IMG/VR virus record: IMGVR_UViG_3300012954_004455
Span: 1 to 64,000 of that record
Origin: a virus
Strand: one strand, 5' to 3'
DNA length: 64,000 nt
Shown: positions 17,127 to 25,891 of the stretch, piece after piece
Position numbering within the stretch: the first letter of the stretch is position 1
Layout: every line of letters begins with the position of its first letter
Notes under the pieces: model-generated
Databases searched by the model: none
What the model saw: the letters and a program-made list of their open reading frames with translations, nothing else
What the model was told of the DNA's origin: nothing
Position numbers and translations under genes: made by a program

Positions 17127-17786
17127 ATGAAGAGAATAATAGAAGCAGCAGTGCCTCCTAAGAAGGTTTTTAGGACGGATGAGGCAAGGATAAAAGCCTC
17201 CAGAAGAGTTGAGGAGTGGCTGAAAGGTAGTAAACTTGAGGGGAAGGTTAATGTTTTCTCGAAGGACGGATGGACATATGAGATACAATGGACATTTCAT
17301 AAAGACGACTATAATGAAATCACGATCAAGGCTCATGAGATAAAAGGAGATAAGGAGGATCGGGTTTGTTTTTTTGCTTGGGCAGAAGATGAGTTTGTGG
17401 TGACTGGGAGTGGGGAAAACCTTATAAATCTTTTATGCTCTATGAAACGGGAGCTGATCGGAGGACAAGGAGACGAGTGGGAGCAAGTGAAAGAGATAGA
17501 TAAGTTTAGCTTTTCTCTGGCTCTTAATGCGTTTCATACAACGCAAAGGATGGGAGAGTATAAAAGAGGGTATTTTGGGTGGGAGGAGGTGAATGGATCC
17601 AAAACTATACGCCCCTACAAGGTGGGAATGATAGATAAGAGCGGGGAGTTTCCTTTTGTTGAGTACACGGTTATTTGCTTCTCGAAACAAAGAGAGGCTT
17701 ATGAACGGAAGGTAATTAAGCAGGTGAGAGAGGATTTCGAGAAGGTAAAGGAGAGCTTAAATAGGGCAGGATGGATATGCTCGTAA
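17127..17786 (+). CDS. Early orphan protein, 219 residues
   Basis: A basic helical N-terminus (residues 1-40) is followed by beta strands with many Trp and Phe residues and a C-terminal charged helix. There is no signal peptide, membrane segment or known motif. It ends inside the start of the next gene (16-base overlap). Confidence 0.65.
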   Translation: MKRIIEAAVPPKKVFRTDEARIKASRRVEEWLKGSKLEGKVNVFSKDGWTYEIQWTFHKDDYNEITIKAHEIKGDKEDRVCFFAWAEDEFVVTGSGENLINLLCSMKRELIGGQGDEWEQVKEIDKFSFSLALNAFHTTQRMGEYKRGYFGWEEVNGSKTIRPYKVGMIDKSGEFPFVEYTVICFSKQREAYERKVIKQVREDFEKVKESLNRAGWICS

Positions 17787-18079
17787 TGAAATATAGATGT
17801 GACCTCAAGCATTTTAAGACGGGTAAGGCGGCGGAGGTGTGGGGGAAGCGATTGGTGAAACGCCTGGGGCGAGAAGCAAGAGTTGATGCTGTGGGGTTTG
17901 ATGATCTGGAAGGGGTGGCTAGGTACTCTTTTCGGATATGGCTAACGGGGCAGAAAAGGGATGTTTATCTCTTTGAGGAACCCAGTGGGGAGGATGAAGA
18001 AAGAAAGTTCCTCCTGTGGGATGGGACTAAGGAGGAAAGATTTGAAGGACTGAATGATTTGATAGAGTATTTAAAGTAA
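17771..18079 (+). CDS. Small early protein, 102 residues
   Basis: Start at ATG 17771 within the end of the previous gene; an internal ATG at 17786 could also serve. A basic N-terminal helix (KTGKAAEVWGKRLVKRLGRE) is followed by strands and an acidic loop, the same helix-then-strands plan as the genes at 16790 and 20779. Function unknown. Confidence 0.6.
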   Translation: MDMLVMKYRCDLKHFKTGKAAEVWGKRLVKRLGREARVDAVGFDDLEGVARYSFRIWLTGQKRDVYLFEEPSGEDEERKFLLWDGTKEERFEGLNDLIEYLK

Positions 18080-18086
18080 TAGAGTT

Positions 18087-18701
18087 ATGTATAAAGAAGA
18101 CTTACAGAAGATTTGGGCTGAACGCCCACAAGATATGGCAATAAGCAAGATCCTGTCTCCAGGGAAGTCTCTACAGGATCTTTATGAAATCAACGCGCAA
18201 ACGTTGGGGGAGATGAGAAAAATCCTAAAGGGAGCTAGAACACGTTTGGAGGAAATGCATGAGTTTTTTGTCTTGAAAGATATTGATGTGAGCGGGTGGG
18301 ATGCCTGGATAAGTGAGATGGGAAATGCCATTGACCAATACGAAAGGGAGAAAATGCCTTATAATAAGCGCACCCAAGTTCACGCAATTATTGTGATGAT
18401 AAAGGACAAGCAAATTAAGATAGAAGAGCGTGAGTGGCATCAGGTGTCTTACGAGAAACTGCGGGGTGAAGAGGAGATGGGGGAATGGCGTGGAATACAG
18501 ACCAAAATATCATTCTCTCAGGGAGCCTTGCTACACAACTATCAACCCATATCCTTGGACTCAGACCATAAATGGTTCTTTACTACTGAATATGGGTTGA
18601 AATGGGTACAGAGAGAAATTTTAAGGCTTGCGATAGAGATGGCTAATATGAAGGGGTATTCAATTGTTTTGGAAAAGGAGAAGGTAGAGGTAGAATTATA
18701 G
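18087..18701 (+). CDS. Early orphan protein, 204 residues
   Basis: This is a mostly helical acidic protein (residues 1-100), then a mixed part with WFFTTEYGLKWV before a last helix. No known domain. Seven bases separate it from the gene before, and a 42-base A/T-rich gap follows. Confidence 0.65.
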   Translation: MYKEDLQKIWAERPQDMAISKILSPGKSLQDLYEINAQTLGEMRKILKGARTRLEEMHEFFVLKDIDVSGWDAWISEMGNAIDQYEREKMPYNKRTQVHAIIVMIKDKQIKIEEREWHQVSYEKLRGEEEMGEWRGIQTKISFSQGALLHNYQPISLDSDHKWFFTTEYGLKWVQREILRLAIEMANMKGYSIVLEKEKVEVEL

Positions 18702-18743
18702 AAAAGTTCTCAGGCATTATAAATAACATTTAAGTGTGGTAAT

Positions 18744-19442
18744 ATGAATGAAAGAAGAGAGCGAAATAGAAAACGTCGGGGGCAGGGAGAACTTTGGGAG
18801 GTGTATGGAATACAGAAAGAAGCTCCGAAGGTTTTAAGGTTTTTGGAGGAAGAAGTGGGGGGAATGTGGGAACAGGGGGGAAAAACAGGAGAGAACCCTA
18901 GTGTGATATTCAGAGGAAGAGCAGGGAAACGGGCTGTCTCCTTAAGACTACTGAGAGGACAAAAACTAAAGGTGATTTCTCCTATAGAAGATCTGGGTCT
19001 GAGCTCAGGAGCTCAAACGTTCTTTCTTGGAGCGATCAGTTATAGGGCTCTGCTGCCAACGGTACGAGCAATTTTGGGACTGGGAGATAGAGAGGTGCCG
19101 CTGAAGCATGCGAATATATTGGAGACTGTTGTTTTGATGCATACATGTGCAGCATTGTTGGAGATGGAAGAATGGTGGAAGAGGCAACAATACGAATTGA
19201 GGGTGGTGACTTCTAGCCCACGAAGAGATGTTTTAGGGTTTGGGCTGGAAAGCCTTATGCACCCTTTGGATGTGAAAAGACAACTAACTGCTGAGATACA
19301 AGGGGTACGGGATGGTGGGGTGGTTAGTATGAAGCTGATGGAAAGTGGTGAATGGATGTTTGATGGGAAAGGGGTAAAACTATTTGCGCATACGTTTGGC
19401 GATTTGATGGATGAGATGAAGGGGTTGCAGAATGATGGGTAA
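18744..19442 (+). CDS. Early family GEW, copy 1
   Basis: This 232-residue protein is the first of three tandem related proteins. Shared marks: EEVGGMW near residue 40, LLPTVRAILGLGDRE near 104, an EEWWK helix near 141 and MESGEWMFDG near 203. It is soluble and not recognised as any known family. It overlaps copy 2 by 11 bases. Tandem copies that have drifted this far suggest divergence under different selection, for example against different host factors (inference). Confidence 0.7.
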   Translation: MNERRERNRKRRGQGELWEVYGIQKEAPKVLRFLEEEVGGMWEQGGKTGENPSVIFRGRAGKRAVSLRLLRGQKLKVISPIEDLGLSSGAQTFFLGAISYRALLPTVRAILGLGDREVPLKHANILETVVLMHTCAALLEMEEWWKRQQYELRVVTSSPRRDVLGFGLESLMHPLDVKRQLTAEIQGVRDGGVVSMKLMESGEWMFDGKGVKLFAHTFGDLMDEMKGLQNDG

Positions 19443-20130
19443 GAATATGTCTGCAGCCAATTTCTGGAAGCTTTACGCGATGACAGAAGAAGCAACCAAG
19501 ATAGTCGAGTACTTGACACGCGAGGTAGGCGGGGCATGGAAGCATAGGAAAGAGCCCAAGGCAGCTTTTACTTCACAAAAAATGCCCAAAGTAATTATCG
19601 AGGGTGAAGTGGATGGAGCGAAAATAGAGTTTGAGCTGCGGGAGGACAGAAACCTTAAGGTTTTCTCTCCAATACCCAATGAGAAAATTAGTCTGGAGGA
19701 ACGGAGATTCATGGCAAAACGATCAGTAGGCTATTGGGATTTATTACCGACTGTGCGAGTGGTTTTGGGGGTGGGAGAAAGAGGGGAAGCATTGAGGTTT
19801 GGAGAGATATTACACCCCAGGGTTATGCTACATGCCCGTGTTGTGATTCTGGAAGCACAAGAGTGGTGGAAGGATTTGGGGTATGAGCTTAAAGTAGCAG
19901 TCTATGAACCGCCAACTCTACCTATGAATCTAGATTTTACGCATGTGCACTCTTTGGATAAGGAGAGAACTATAATGGGGGAGATTCTGGGGATGAGAAA
20001 TGGGGACGTCGTTTTCTCTGTGAAACCATTGGAGAATGGAGAGTGGATGTTTGAAGGATTTGACAGGACTCTGTATGCCTGTACGTTTGAGGGACTACAC
20101 ACACCTATGAAGGGGGTATTAACTAAATAG
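19432..20130 (+). CDS. Early family GEW, copy 2
   Basis: This 232-residue protein has the same length as copy 1 and matching blocks: REVGGAWK, LLPTVRVVLGVGERGE, QEWWKDLGYEL and LENGEWMFEG. Identity to copy 1 is strongest in these blocks and low elsewhere. Three bases separate it from copy 3. Function unknown. Confidence 0.7.
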   Translation: MMGKNMSAANFWKLYAMTEEATKIVEYLTREVGGAWKHRKEPKAAFTSQKMPKVIIEGEVDGAKIEFELREDRNLKVFSPIPNEKISLEERRFMAKRSVGYWDLLPTVRVVLGVGERGEALRFGEILHPRVMLHARVVILEAQEWWKDLGYELKVAVYEPPTLPMNLDFTHVHSLDKERTIMGEILGMRNGDVVFSVKPLENGEWMFEGFDRTLYACTFEGLHTPMKGVLTK

Positions 20131-20132
20131 CT

Positions 20133-20804
20133 ATGAAAACAAACTCAATATTTCTTTATAACTATTGTCATCAGAGGATGCATGGAATTATAATTGGACT
20201 GGAGAGGCACGTTGGGGGAACATGGGACTATCGTTCTCGATATCTTTTAGAGCAATACGAACACATTTTATTGGGGTATGTGAATGGAATGCCCATAGCA
20301 TGGAAAGTGGTGGAGCCTTATAAGTTTGTGGCGCAGGATCCCCGAATAATGGATGAGCAATTGATGTTTTTTGGGGAGGAGGTATATGAAGATGTACTAG
20401 TGAACGCAACTCAAATACTCTTAGGGGGCGAGGCTACGACTCTGATGCATTTTGCTGTTTCTAAACGAATCGAGGAGATAATGTACAAAGCATCTGTCTT
20501 GATAAAAGAAGAAATGCAAGAACTCCCTGAAGGGGGAAGGTTTCGTGTGGAGATTCATACGCCTCCTTTGAACCCTACAGGGGTGGAGAAGCTTCACAGA
20601 CAGGGAGAGTATAGTTATCGGTTTACGAGTAGACTTGTGGTGTTAGACACTGGAGGGATAGGGAAGTTTCATTTTCAACTTATGAAAAATGGAGAATGGA
20701 AGTATGAAGAGCTACAAGGGAATCAAAATGTTTTATATGGCAATACATTAACAGAATTAATTAAAAAGCTGAATAATTATGATAAAAAGCTTATTAGGCA
20801 ATAG
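20133..20804 (+). CDS. Early family GEW, copy 3 (divergent)
   Basis: This 223-residue protein keeps the family plan in weaker form: RHVGGTWDY near residue 26, TQILLGGEATTLM near 92 and MKNGEWKYEE near 189. It is the most diverged of the three. Its end overlaps the next gene by 26 bases. Function unknown. Confidence 0.65.
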   Translation: MKTNSIFLYNYCHQRMHGIIIGLERHVGGTWDYRSRYLLEQYEHILLGYVNGMPIAWKVVEPYKFVAQDPRIMDEQLMFFGEEVYEDVLVNATQILLGGEATTLMHFAVSKRIEEIMYKASVLIKEEMQELPEGGRFRVEIHTPPLNPTGVEKLHRQGEYSYRFTSRLVVLDTGGIGKFHFQLMKNGEWKYEELQGNQNVLYGNTLTELIKKLNNYDKKLIRQ

Positions 20805-21075
20805 ACCAGGATATGAAACGAAAGAAGCCGCTGAAAAGGTGGCAGAGGAGATGATGAAGGGGGCGGAGGATTCTGGTTTTCGGGCTGTGGTGAGGAAAAT
20901 GGGCGGGGGGTATGTTCCTTCGTTGAAGGGGGAAATTGGAGGTTTCTTGGTCTTTGTAGGAGAGAGGCCAGGAGGGGGCTATGTAGGGATTACCTTCAAG
21001 GATATGAAGCCTCTTGTGGTAGAGGCGGAGAGTGTGAAAGAGGTGATAGAGATGATCAAAGGGGAGGGAGTATGA
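20779..21075 (+). CDS. Small early protein of the 100-residue type
   Basis: This 98-residue Gly-rich protein has an N-terminal helix TKEAAEKVAEEMMKGAED, then VVRKMGGGYVPSLKG and beta strands, then a C-terminal helix. It is similar in plan to the 97-residue protein at 16790. Its stop codon overlaps the ATG of the next small gene by four bases. Confidence 0.6.
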   Translation: MIKSLLGNRPGYETKEAAEKVAEEMMKGAEDSGFRAVVRKMGGGYVPSLKGEIGGFLVFVGERPGGGYVGITFKDMKPLVVEAESVKEVIEMIKGEGV

Positions 21076-21251
21076 GTGAGATTTTGAAGTTCATAGGGGC
21101 AATGATGGTGATGGGGTTGTTTATGGGGGGGCTATATGTCTTTTATGGGATATATGGGATTGTTCTACTTGCAGTGGGAAAGGTAGGGGGGATGATGGTG
21201 ACGGGAGGATTGATGATTCTGTGTTTGAAGATCGTAAAGAGGTTTCTATAG
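21072..21251 (+). CDS. Small two-helix membrane protein (59 residues)
   Basis: ATG 21072 overlaps the TGA of the gene before. The product is 59 residues and almost wholly hydrophobic: MSEILKFIGAMMVMGLFMGG, a YGIYGIVLLA segment and GGLMILCLK, ending with the basic KIVKRFL. It could span the membrane twice. A holin-like or membrane-associated early role is possible, but its place in the early operon does not favour lysis. Confidence 0.6.
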   Translation: MSEILKFIGAMMVMGLFMGGLYVFYGIYGIVLLAVGKVGGMMVTGGLMILCLKIVKRFL

Positions 21252-21272
21252 TTTTTCGTTTTCAGTCTAAAA

Positions 21273-21301
21273 GGGGCGGTTCGCTCTCGGGTGGCCGTCC
21301 C
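21273..21301 (+). other. Hairpin in early operon
   Basis: GGGGCGG (21273-21279) pairs with CCGTCCC (21295-21301) around a 15-base loop, 14 bases before the next ATG. There is no T-run, so it is more likely a leader or RNA-processing structure than a terminator. The E2 hairpin at 54704 has a similar stem. Confidence 0.4.
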
Positions 21302-21315
21302 AAATTTAAGAGCAT

Positions 21316-21762
21316 ATGAGAAAGAAGATAGTGAAGGCGTTATTGGATTCATTGGGGTGGGAAGGGACAGTGGGGATGGAAGTACTGGAAGAGAAGGGGC
21401 TGATGTATGAGGGGCGGATAACACAGAGAGGGTTTGCGGAGATACAAGAAGGATTAAGATGGGATCAGTATGAACGTTTCGGAGGAATACAGTGGGATAA
21501 AGGGAAGCTTTATCGGTTTGCCAAGGAAGTGGAGAGCTACGGATATTTACCTAATTGTACACATTTTTATCAATATAAAAGTAAACACCACTTCAGTGTT
21601 TTTGTGGTTGTTCCTCCTGGCGGAGTGGAATGTGAAATTTGGTGGGGGGTGAAGAAATGGAGAGCAGAAGATTTTATGGCCTACCATAAAGAGGGAGGAG
21701 CGTTTAAGATCGGATGTTTCATGGGAAAGGACGTCAGGGCGAAGCTAGAGGAGTTATTATGA
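21316..21762 (+). CDS. Last early orphan protein before the primase
   Basis: This 148-residue soluble protein starts with a basic helix and continues with mixed strands rich in Trp, Tyr and Gly (VVVPPGGVECEIWWG). Not recognised. Its last codons lie inside the tRNA-like structure at 21735-21809, so coding and RNA structure overlap there. Confidence 0.65.
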   Translation: MRKKIVKALLDSLGWEGTVGMEVLEEKGLMYEGRITQRGFAEIQEGLRWDQYERFGGIQWDKGKLYRFAKEVESYGYLPNCTHFYQYKSKHHFSVFVVVPPGGVECEIWWGVKKWRAEDFMAYHKEGGAFKIGCFMGKDVRAKLEELL

Positions 21763-21809
21763 TTTGGAGGGATGGTCTTTAGGGAGGTTCGAATCCTCCT
21801 CCTCTGACA
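21735..21809 (+). other. tRNA-like element or tRNA relic
   Basis: A perfect T-arm is present: GGAGG, TTCGAAT, CCTCC (21783-21799). It is followed by TCCTCTG, A (21807) and CA. Counting back 73 bases gives a 5' strand CAGGGCG (21735-21741) that makes six of seven acceptor pairs. A better stem, TAGAGGA (21746-21752), gives a short 62-base molecule. In neither case is there a convincing anticodon arm, and U33 is missing. It is not called a functional tRNA. Confidence 0.35.
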
Positions 21810-21833
21810 ACATTACTAATTACACATAGTGTC

Positions 21834-21865
21834 GCCCTCTGGGATAAAACTCAGGGGGCTTTTTT
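21834..21865 (+). terminator. Terminator between early genes and primase
   Basis: A 10-bp stem (21834-21843 with 21850-21859, two wobbles) with an ATAAAA loop, then six T. It ends the early operon, or acts as an attenuator in the leader of the primase gene 44 bases further on. Confidence 0.8.
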
Positions 21866-21909
21866 CCCAGGTAACTTTTATTTCAAAGCATCTCAAATTC
21901 AAAGCTTTA

Positions 21910-24900
21910 ATGTTTTGGATGGAGAGGAAAATCTACAGTGAAATGTATATAGAGAAAGAAATAGTAAGCGAAATATATCGGAAGTGTTCCATCAAAACAA
22001 TAGCGGAGGCACTGATTGGAGGGCAGGGATGGAAAAAGAAGGGGGTTCGGTATTGGCGACGGACTCCTTTTGGGAAGGAGAATACGCCTTCTTTCTATAT
22101 CGATACGGAAAAGAATACTTTTGCGTGCTGGAGTACAGGGAGGTTTGGGAATGCGGTGAAATTGGTGCAGGAACTTGAAGGCAGTAAATGGATTTTGGCT
22201 GTGCGGAAAACGGCTGAGATAATGGGAATCACTATACCTGTGAAGGATGACCCAGAGACAAAGAAACGGAGACGCCTGGTGGCGATGATGGGGAAAGTGA
22301 AGGAGTACTACCAAGAATGCCTGGGGAAGAATGGACTGGCTCAAGCTTATCTGGAAGGGAGAGGGATAAGCAAGGAAACGGCTGAGGAGTGGGAATTAGG
22401 ATGGGCTCCTAATGAGAAGGAAGGTGTTTATGAGTATTTGAAGGGCGCGGGGTTTACGGTAGAAGAGATGATGGCGGGGGATATCTTCTATCAAAAGGAT
22501 GGGAGAGTATTACCAAGATTCTGGGGACGAATCATGTTTCCGATACGGGATGTATGGGGTGAGGTAGTAGCTTTCTCTGGGAGATGCTTGGAGGATAAGG
22601 AGGGGGTGCCGAAGTATGTAAATTCATCGGAGACGATGATCTACAAGAAGACAGAAACTTTCTTTGGGCTTGATAAGGCAAAGAAGGGGATCATGTCTGA
22701 TAAAACAGTGGTGATTATGGAGGGGTTTACGGACGTTATAGCGGCACACGGGGCAGGAGTAGGGAATGCGGTGGCTGTGTGTGGAACGGCTATCACTAAA
22801 AGACATATCAAGAAACTAAAGTGGTTTTCTGAGACGTCAATTTTGGCTTTGGATGGAGATGCTGCGGGGATAAAGGCTGCGGAAAGGAGTATCCAGAATG
22901 CGGTGAAAGAGGATATGGACGTGAAAATATTGACTCTCCCTACAGGGGATGACCCTGACGAGTTTCTGAAAAGAGAAGGGCTGGAGGGATGGAAGAAGTT
23001 ACAAAGAGTGGGGTGGGTGAAGTGGATGGTGATGAGAAGGAAGGAGGAGCTGGAGGGGGAAACGATAGCCAGAGGGAAGGCTATGAAGGAGCTCGTGGAG
23101 CTCGTGGAGCAAATCCCTGATAAATTAATGAGACATGAGCACCTGCTGAAAATCTCTAAACTACTGAAAACTCCAATGGAAATTCTGACTTCTCAGAAGG
23201 ATGAGATGCAGAAGATGTGGGGGAGACAGACGAGATGGTTGGCATTTATGTCATTCACGCAATGTATTCTTGGGAATGCTGGAGATCATAGCGATTTCCA
23301 TAGAACATCGACGGGGCATATGGTGGTGGAGTATTTTGATGGGGAGGGGAAAATGAGACGAAAGAAAACGGAGGAGGGATACGAACAATTATACCAGGAC
23401 ACGAGCTTGTATAAGCCTTCTGTGTGGGGGGCTTATATTCCGAAGGCTATGAGACCAGATGGTGCTCTTTATAGCAATGAGGAGAAACCGCTTTTGAAGA
23501 AGACTCTGTGGGTGTGCCCTGATGAGGTGATGGCGCACATCTTGAGTGAGCGGGGGATTCATGCTGTAGGGCTGGCTCATGCTAAGGCGTTTAAGGCGCG
23601 GCAAGGGAGTAAGCAACTACACCAGACTATGTTGGATATACTACAGAGAGGGTATGATGAGATAGTATGGGTAGCGGAAAGTGTCGGGTTCTCTTTACCC
23701 TCAGGGGATAAGGAGAAGGCCAATGTGTATGAGACGGAAGATATGGCGAAGAATGCCATAGCCAGCAGAGATGTGCTGGTGGAGTTCTTGAGAGTAATGC
23801 GGAATAGCCCGCATAGGGTTCTGATTAGGGCTCTGACTCCGAAGAAAATAAAGGGAATTAAGCCTAAGTGGCTTCTCCATTGGATGATGGAGCGAGAGCT
23901 AATCCCTGATATGGAGAAGGAGATCTTTGGGGATAGCTTCATTCAACAGGAGGTAGGCCTGGCAACTCCTGAGCAGATAGACCCGCTGTTCTCTCTGGAA
24001 GCGGCAGAGGTATTTTTTAGAAAGCATAAGCCGCAGAATATCGGGAAGCAATTTCGATTTAGAGAGGGGTTGTTCTCGATCGATTATGACACTGGTAGAA
24101 TTGAGGAAATTAACAATAATGAAGAGATAGTCCCCATACGAGTAATAAACAACTCGTATTACTGGCAGGAAAAGGGGGGAGTGAAGTGCCTAACGAGATT
24201 CGTACTGAAACCTACCCTCAAAGTACTGGGAGGGGATATGGCACATTGGCTTTATACTTTGACGACATCGAGAGGGGAAACGGCTCCTGTGAGGTTGTCG
24301 TCTAAGGATTGGTCAAGTGAGGATCAATTCTTCGATATAATAAACAATTTGCAAGGCATTCAAACAACGACCCAGATATCGAAAGGGCAAATGCGAGCCT
24401 TGCATATGTATCTGACTGATCGATTTCAAATAAAGGAAGCTATCTCCTGCCCAACGATGGGCTGGGATGGGGAAAGATGGCATTTTGGGGCTGGAGGGTT
24501 CATCGATGGGGAAGGGGTATACTACCCTATTGATGAGGACGGATTGGCGAGTGACAGCAAGAAGACGTTCTTTTATCCTGCTGGGGCGAGAACGACTAGC
24601 AAGGCGAGTTTGAAGGAACTCTACAAGGAGCATCAAAAGTATAAGTATAAGAGACACAATACCAGTTGGAGGGAATGGGTAGACCTTTTTACGAAGGTTT
24701 ATGAGCCTCAGGCTTTGCTGGGGTTGGGGTTCCTGACTATGACCATATATTGGGATATAGTTGAGGGATTGGTGCCTGACAATAAGGTGCCGATGGGGTT
24801 TTGTTTGGGGCTTCCCGAGTCGGGGAAGTCAGTTTTCGCGGAAAGCCTGACGGCTTTCTGGGGTAAGTTGGCAGTCGTAAATTTTGGGGCTAAATCGTCT

Positions 24901-25890
24901 AGAGCAGCATCGAGAGACCATCTGAGTTTTTATAGAAACTCACCTGCTATATTCAACGAGTGTAACCCCAGCAATATCCAAGACTGGGTACTGCCGTTCT
25001 GTAAGGGTATTTATGATCAGGAGACTGGTGTAAAGAAGGGAGGCGAGGGATACAAGACAACTATTTATGGATCAATTACGACATCGGCTCTTATTCTTGG
25101 GCAAGAAGAGAGCGTGTATCAGGAAAGAGCATTTGTCGAGAGGGTGATCCCATTCCTCTTCGAAAAAAAGAGAGCTTATACATCGGAGGAGAAGAGAGGG
25201 TGGAATACCCTCAAGAAGATGGAACGGAATGGATTAGGACACTTGCTCTCTATCTTCATCCAGAAACGAGAGCTTATTTTCGAAAGGTTTGAGGAGAAGT
25301 TTGTGGAGCTTGAGGAGAAGTTTGCAGGCTTGGTCAAGTTTGATGGGGATCGAATACCGAAGAACTATGCAATCCTCATGACATGCCTGAGCATCCTGAT
25401 TGAGGATGGGATGCACGTGCCTATATCTACTGCGGATATATATGAGAAGGTTACTATGGAGATGAAGGAGCATAAGAAACTCTTGAAGGAGAAGGGTATA
25501 ATGGACTTCTTTTGGGGGTTTGTGGCGATGGAATTGGGGGGAGAGAAACGTTTTGGATTGGATGACCGATGCGTTTTCTATGACAAGGACAAAGAGCTAG
25601 TAAACGTTTCTGTGAACAGAACCCACAAAGCATTTAAGAAATACCTGGAGAGTCGGAAGGTGAAGATAGAAAACCAGGAGCTTTCGACCTTCAAGAAAAG
25701 ACTAAAAGAACAGGACGGATTCTTAGGATCTGTGGGTAGTGCATGGGTCGGATGGCGTAGAGTACGTCATAATGATGGGAATCTTACCATTGATAGGGAC
25801 TCAAAACGGATGACAAGTGCGTACCAGTTTAGTTTTAAAATGATTACTGAAAAGGGGATTGAATTCCCTACTGAGGCTTTTGATAAGTAG
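21910..25890 (+). CDS. Primase-ATPase fusion (CHC2-like, TOPRIM, P-loop), E1
   Basis: This is about 1326 residues from ATG 21910; starts at 21919 or 21943 are possible, while 21829 is excluded because it lies before the terminator. It is the probable replication protein. The N-terminal CHC2-like fold (RTPFGKENTPSF, near 50-80) has kept only one of the four zinc ligands. TOPRIM follows, with EGFTDVI near 267 and LDGDAAG near 315. A second, degenerate TOPRIM-like stretch (CPDEVMAHILSERGI) is near 535. A P-loop GLPESGKS near 966 heads a DUF927-like ATPase that may be the helicase. E2 has a homologue with the same order. Confidence 0.85.
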   Translation: MFWMERKIYSEMYIEKEIVSEIYRKCSIKTIAEALIGGQGWKKKGVRYWRRTPFGKENTPSFYIDTEKNTFACWSTGRFGNAVKLVQELEGSKWILAVRKTAEIMGITIPVKDDPETKKRRRLVAMMGKVKEYYQECLGKNGLAQAYLEGRGISKETAEEWELGWAPNEKEGVYEYLKGAGFTVEEMMAGDIFYQKDGRVLPRFWGRIMFPIRDVWGEVVAFSGRCLEDKEGVPKYVNSSETMIYKKTETFFGLDKAKKGIMSDKTVVIMEGFTDVIAAHGAGVGNAVAVCGTAITKRHIKKLKWFSETSILALDGDAAGIKAAERSIQNAVKEDMDVKILTLPTGDDPDEFLKREGLEGWKKLQRVGWVKWMVMRRKEELEGETIARGKAMKELVELVEQIPDKLMRHEHLLKISKLLKTPMEILTSQKDEMQKMWGRQTRWLAFMSFTQCILGNAGDHSDFHRTSTGHMVVEYFDGEGKMRRKKTEEGYEQLYQDTSLYKPSVWGAYIPKAMRPDGALYSNEEKPLLKKTLWVCPDEVMAHILSERGIHAVGLAHAKAFKARQGSKQLHQTMLDILQRGYDEIVWVAESVGFSLPSGDKEKANVYETEDMAKNAIASRDVLVEFLRVMRNSPHRVLIRALTPKKIKGIKPKWLLHWMMERELIPDMEKEIFGDSFIQQEVGLATPEQIDPLFSLEAAEVFFRKHKPQNIGKQFRFREGLFSIDYDTGRIEEINNNEEIVPIRVINNSYYWQEKGGVKCLTRFVLKPTLKVLGGDMAHWLYTLTTSRGETAPVRLSSKDWSSEDQFFDIINNLQGIQTTTQISKGQMRALHMYLTDRFQIKEAISCPTMGWDGERWHFGAGGFIDGEGVYYPIDEDGLASDSKKTFFYPAGARTTSKASLKELYKEHQKYKYKRHNTSWREWVDLFTKVYEPQALLGLGFLTMTIYWDIVEGLVPDNKVPMGFCLGLPESGKSVFAESLTAFWGKLAVVNFGAKSSRAASRDHLSFYRNSPAIFNECNPSNIQDWVLPFCKGIYDQETGVKKGGEGYKTTIYGSITTSALILGQEESVYQERAFVERVIPFLFEKKRAYTSEEKRGWNTLKKMERNGLGHLLSIFIQKRELIFERFEEKFVELEEKFAGLVKFDGDRIPKNYAILMTCLSILIEDGMHVPISTADIYEKVTMEMKEHKKLLKEKGIMDFFWGFVAMELGGEKRFGLDDRCVFYDKDKELVNVSVNRTHKAFKKYLESRKVKIENQELSTFKKRLKEQDGFLGSVGSAWVGWRRVRHNDGNLTIDRDSKRMTSAYQFSFKMITEKGIEFPTEAFDK

Positions 25891-25891
25891 T

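Noticed and set aside
21735-21809. Functional tRNA gene
   Set aside because: The T-arm is perfect, but there is no convincing D-arm or anticodon arm, U33 is missing, and the acceptor is imperfect at normal length.
21829-21909. Longer N-terminus of the E1 primase
   Set aside because: The extra codons run through the terminator hairpin at 21834-21865 and match nothing in the E2 homologue.
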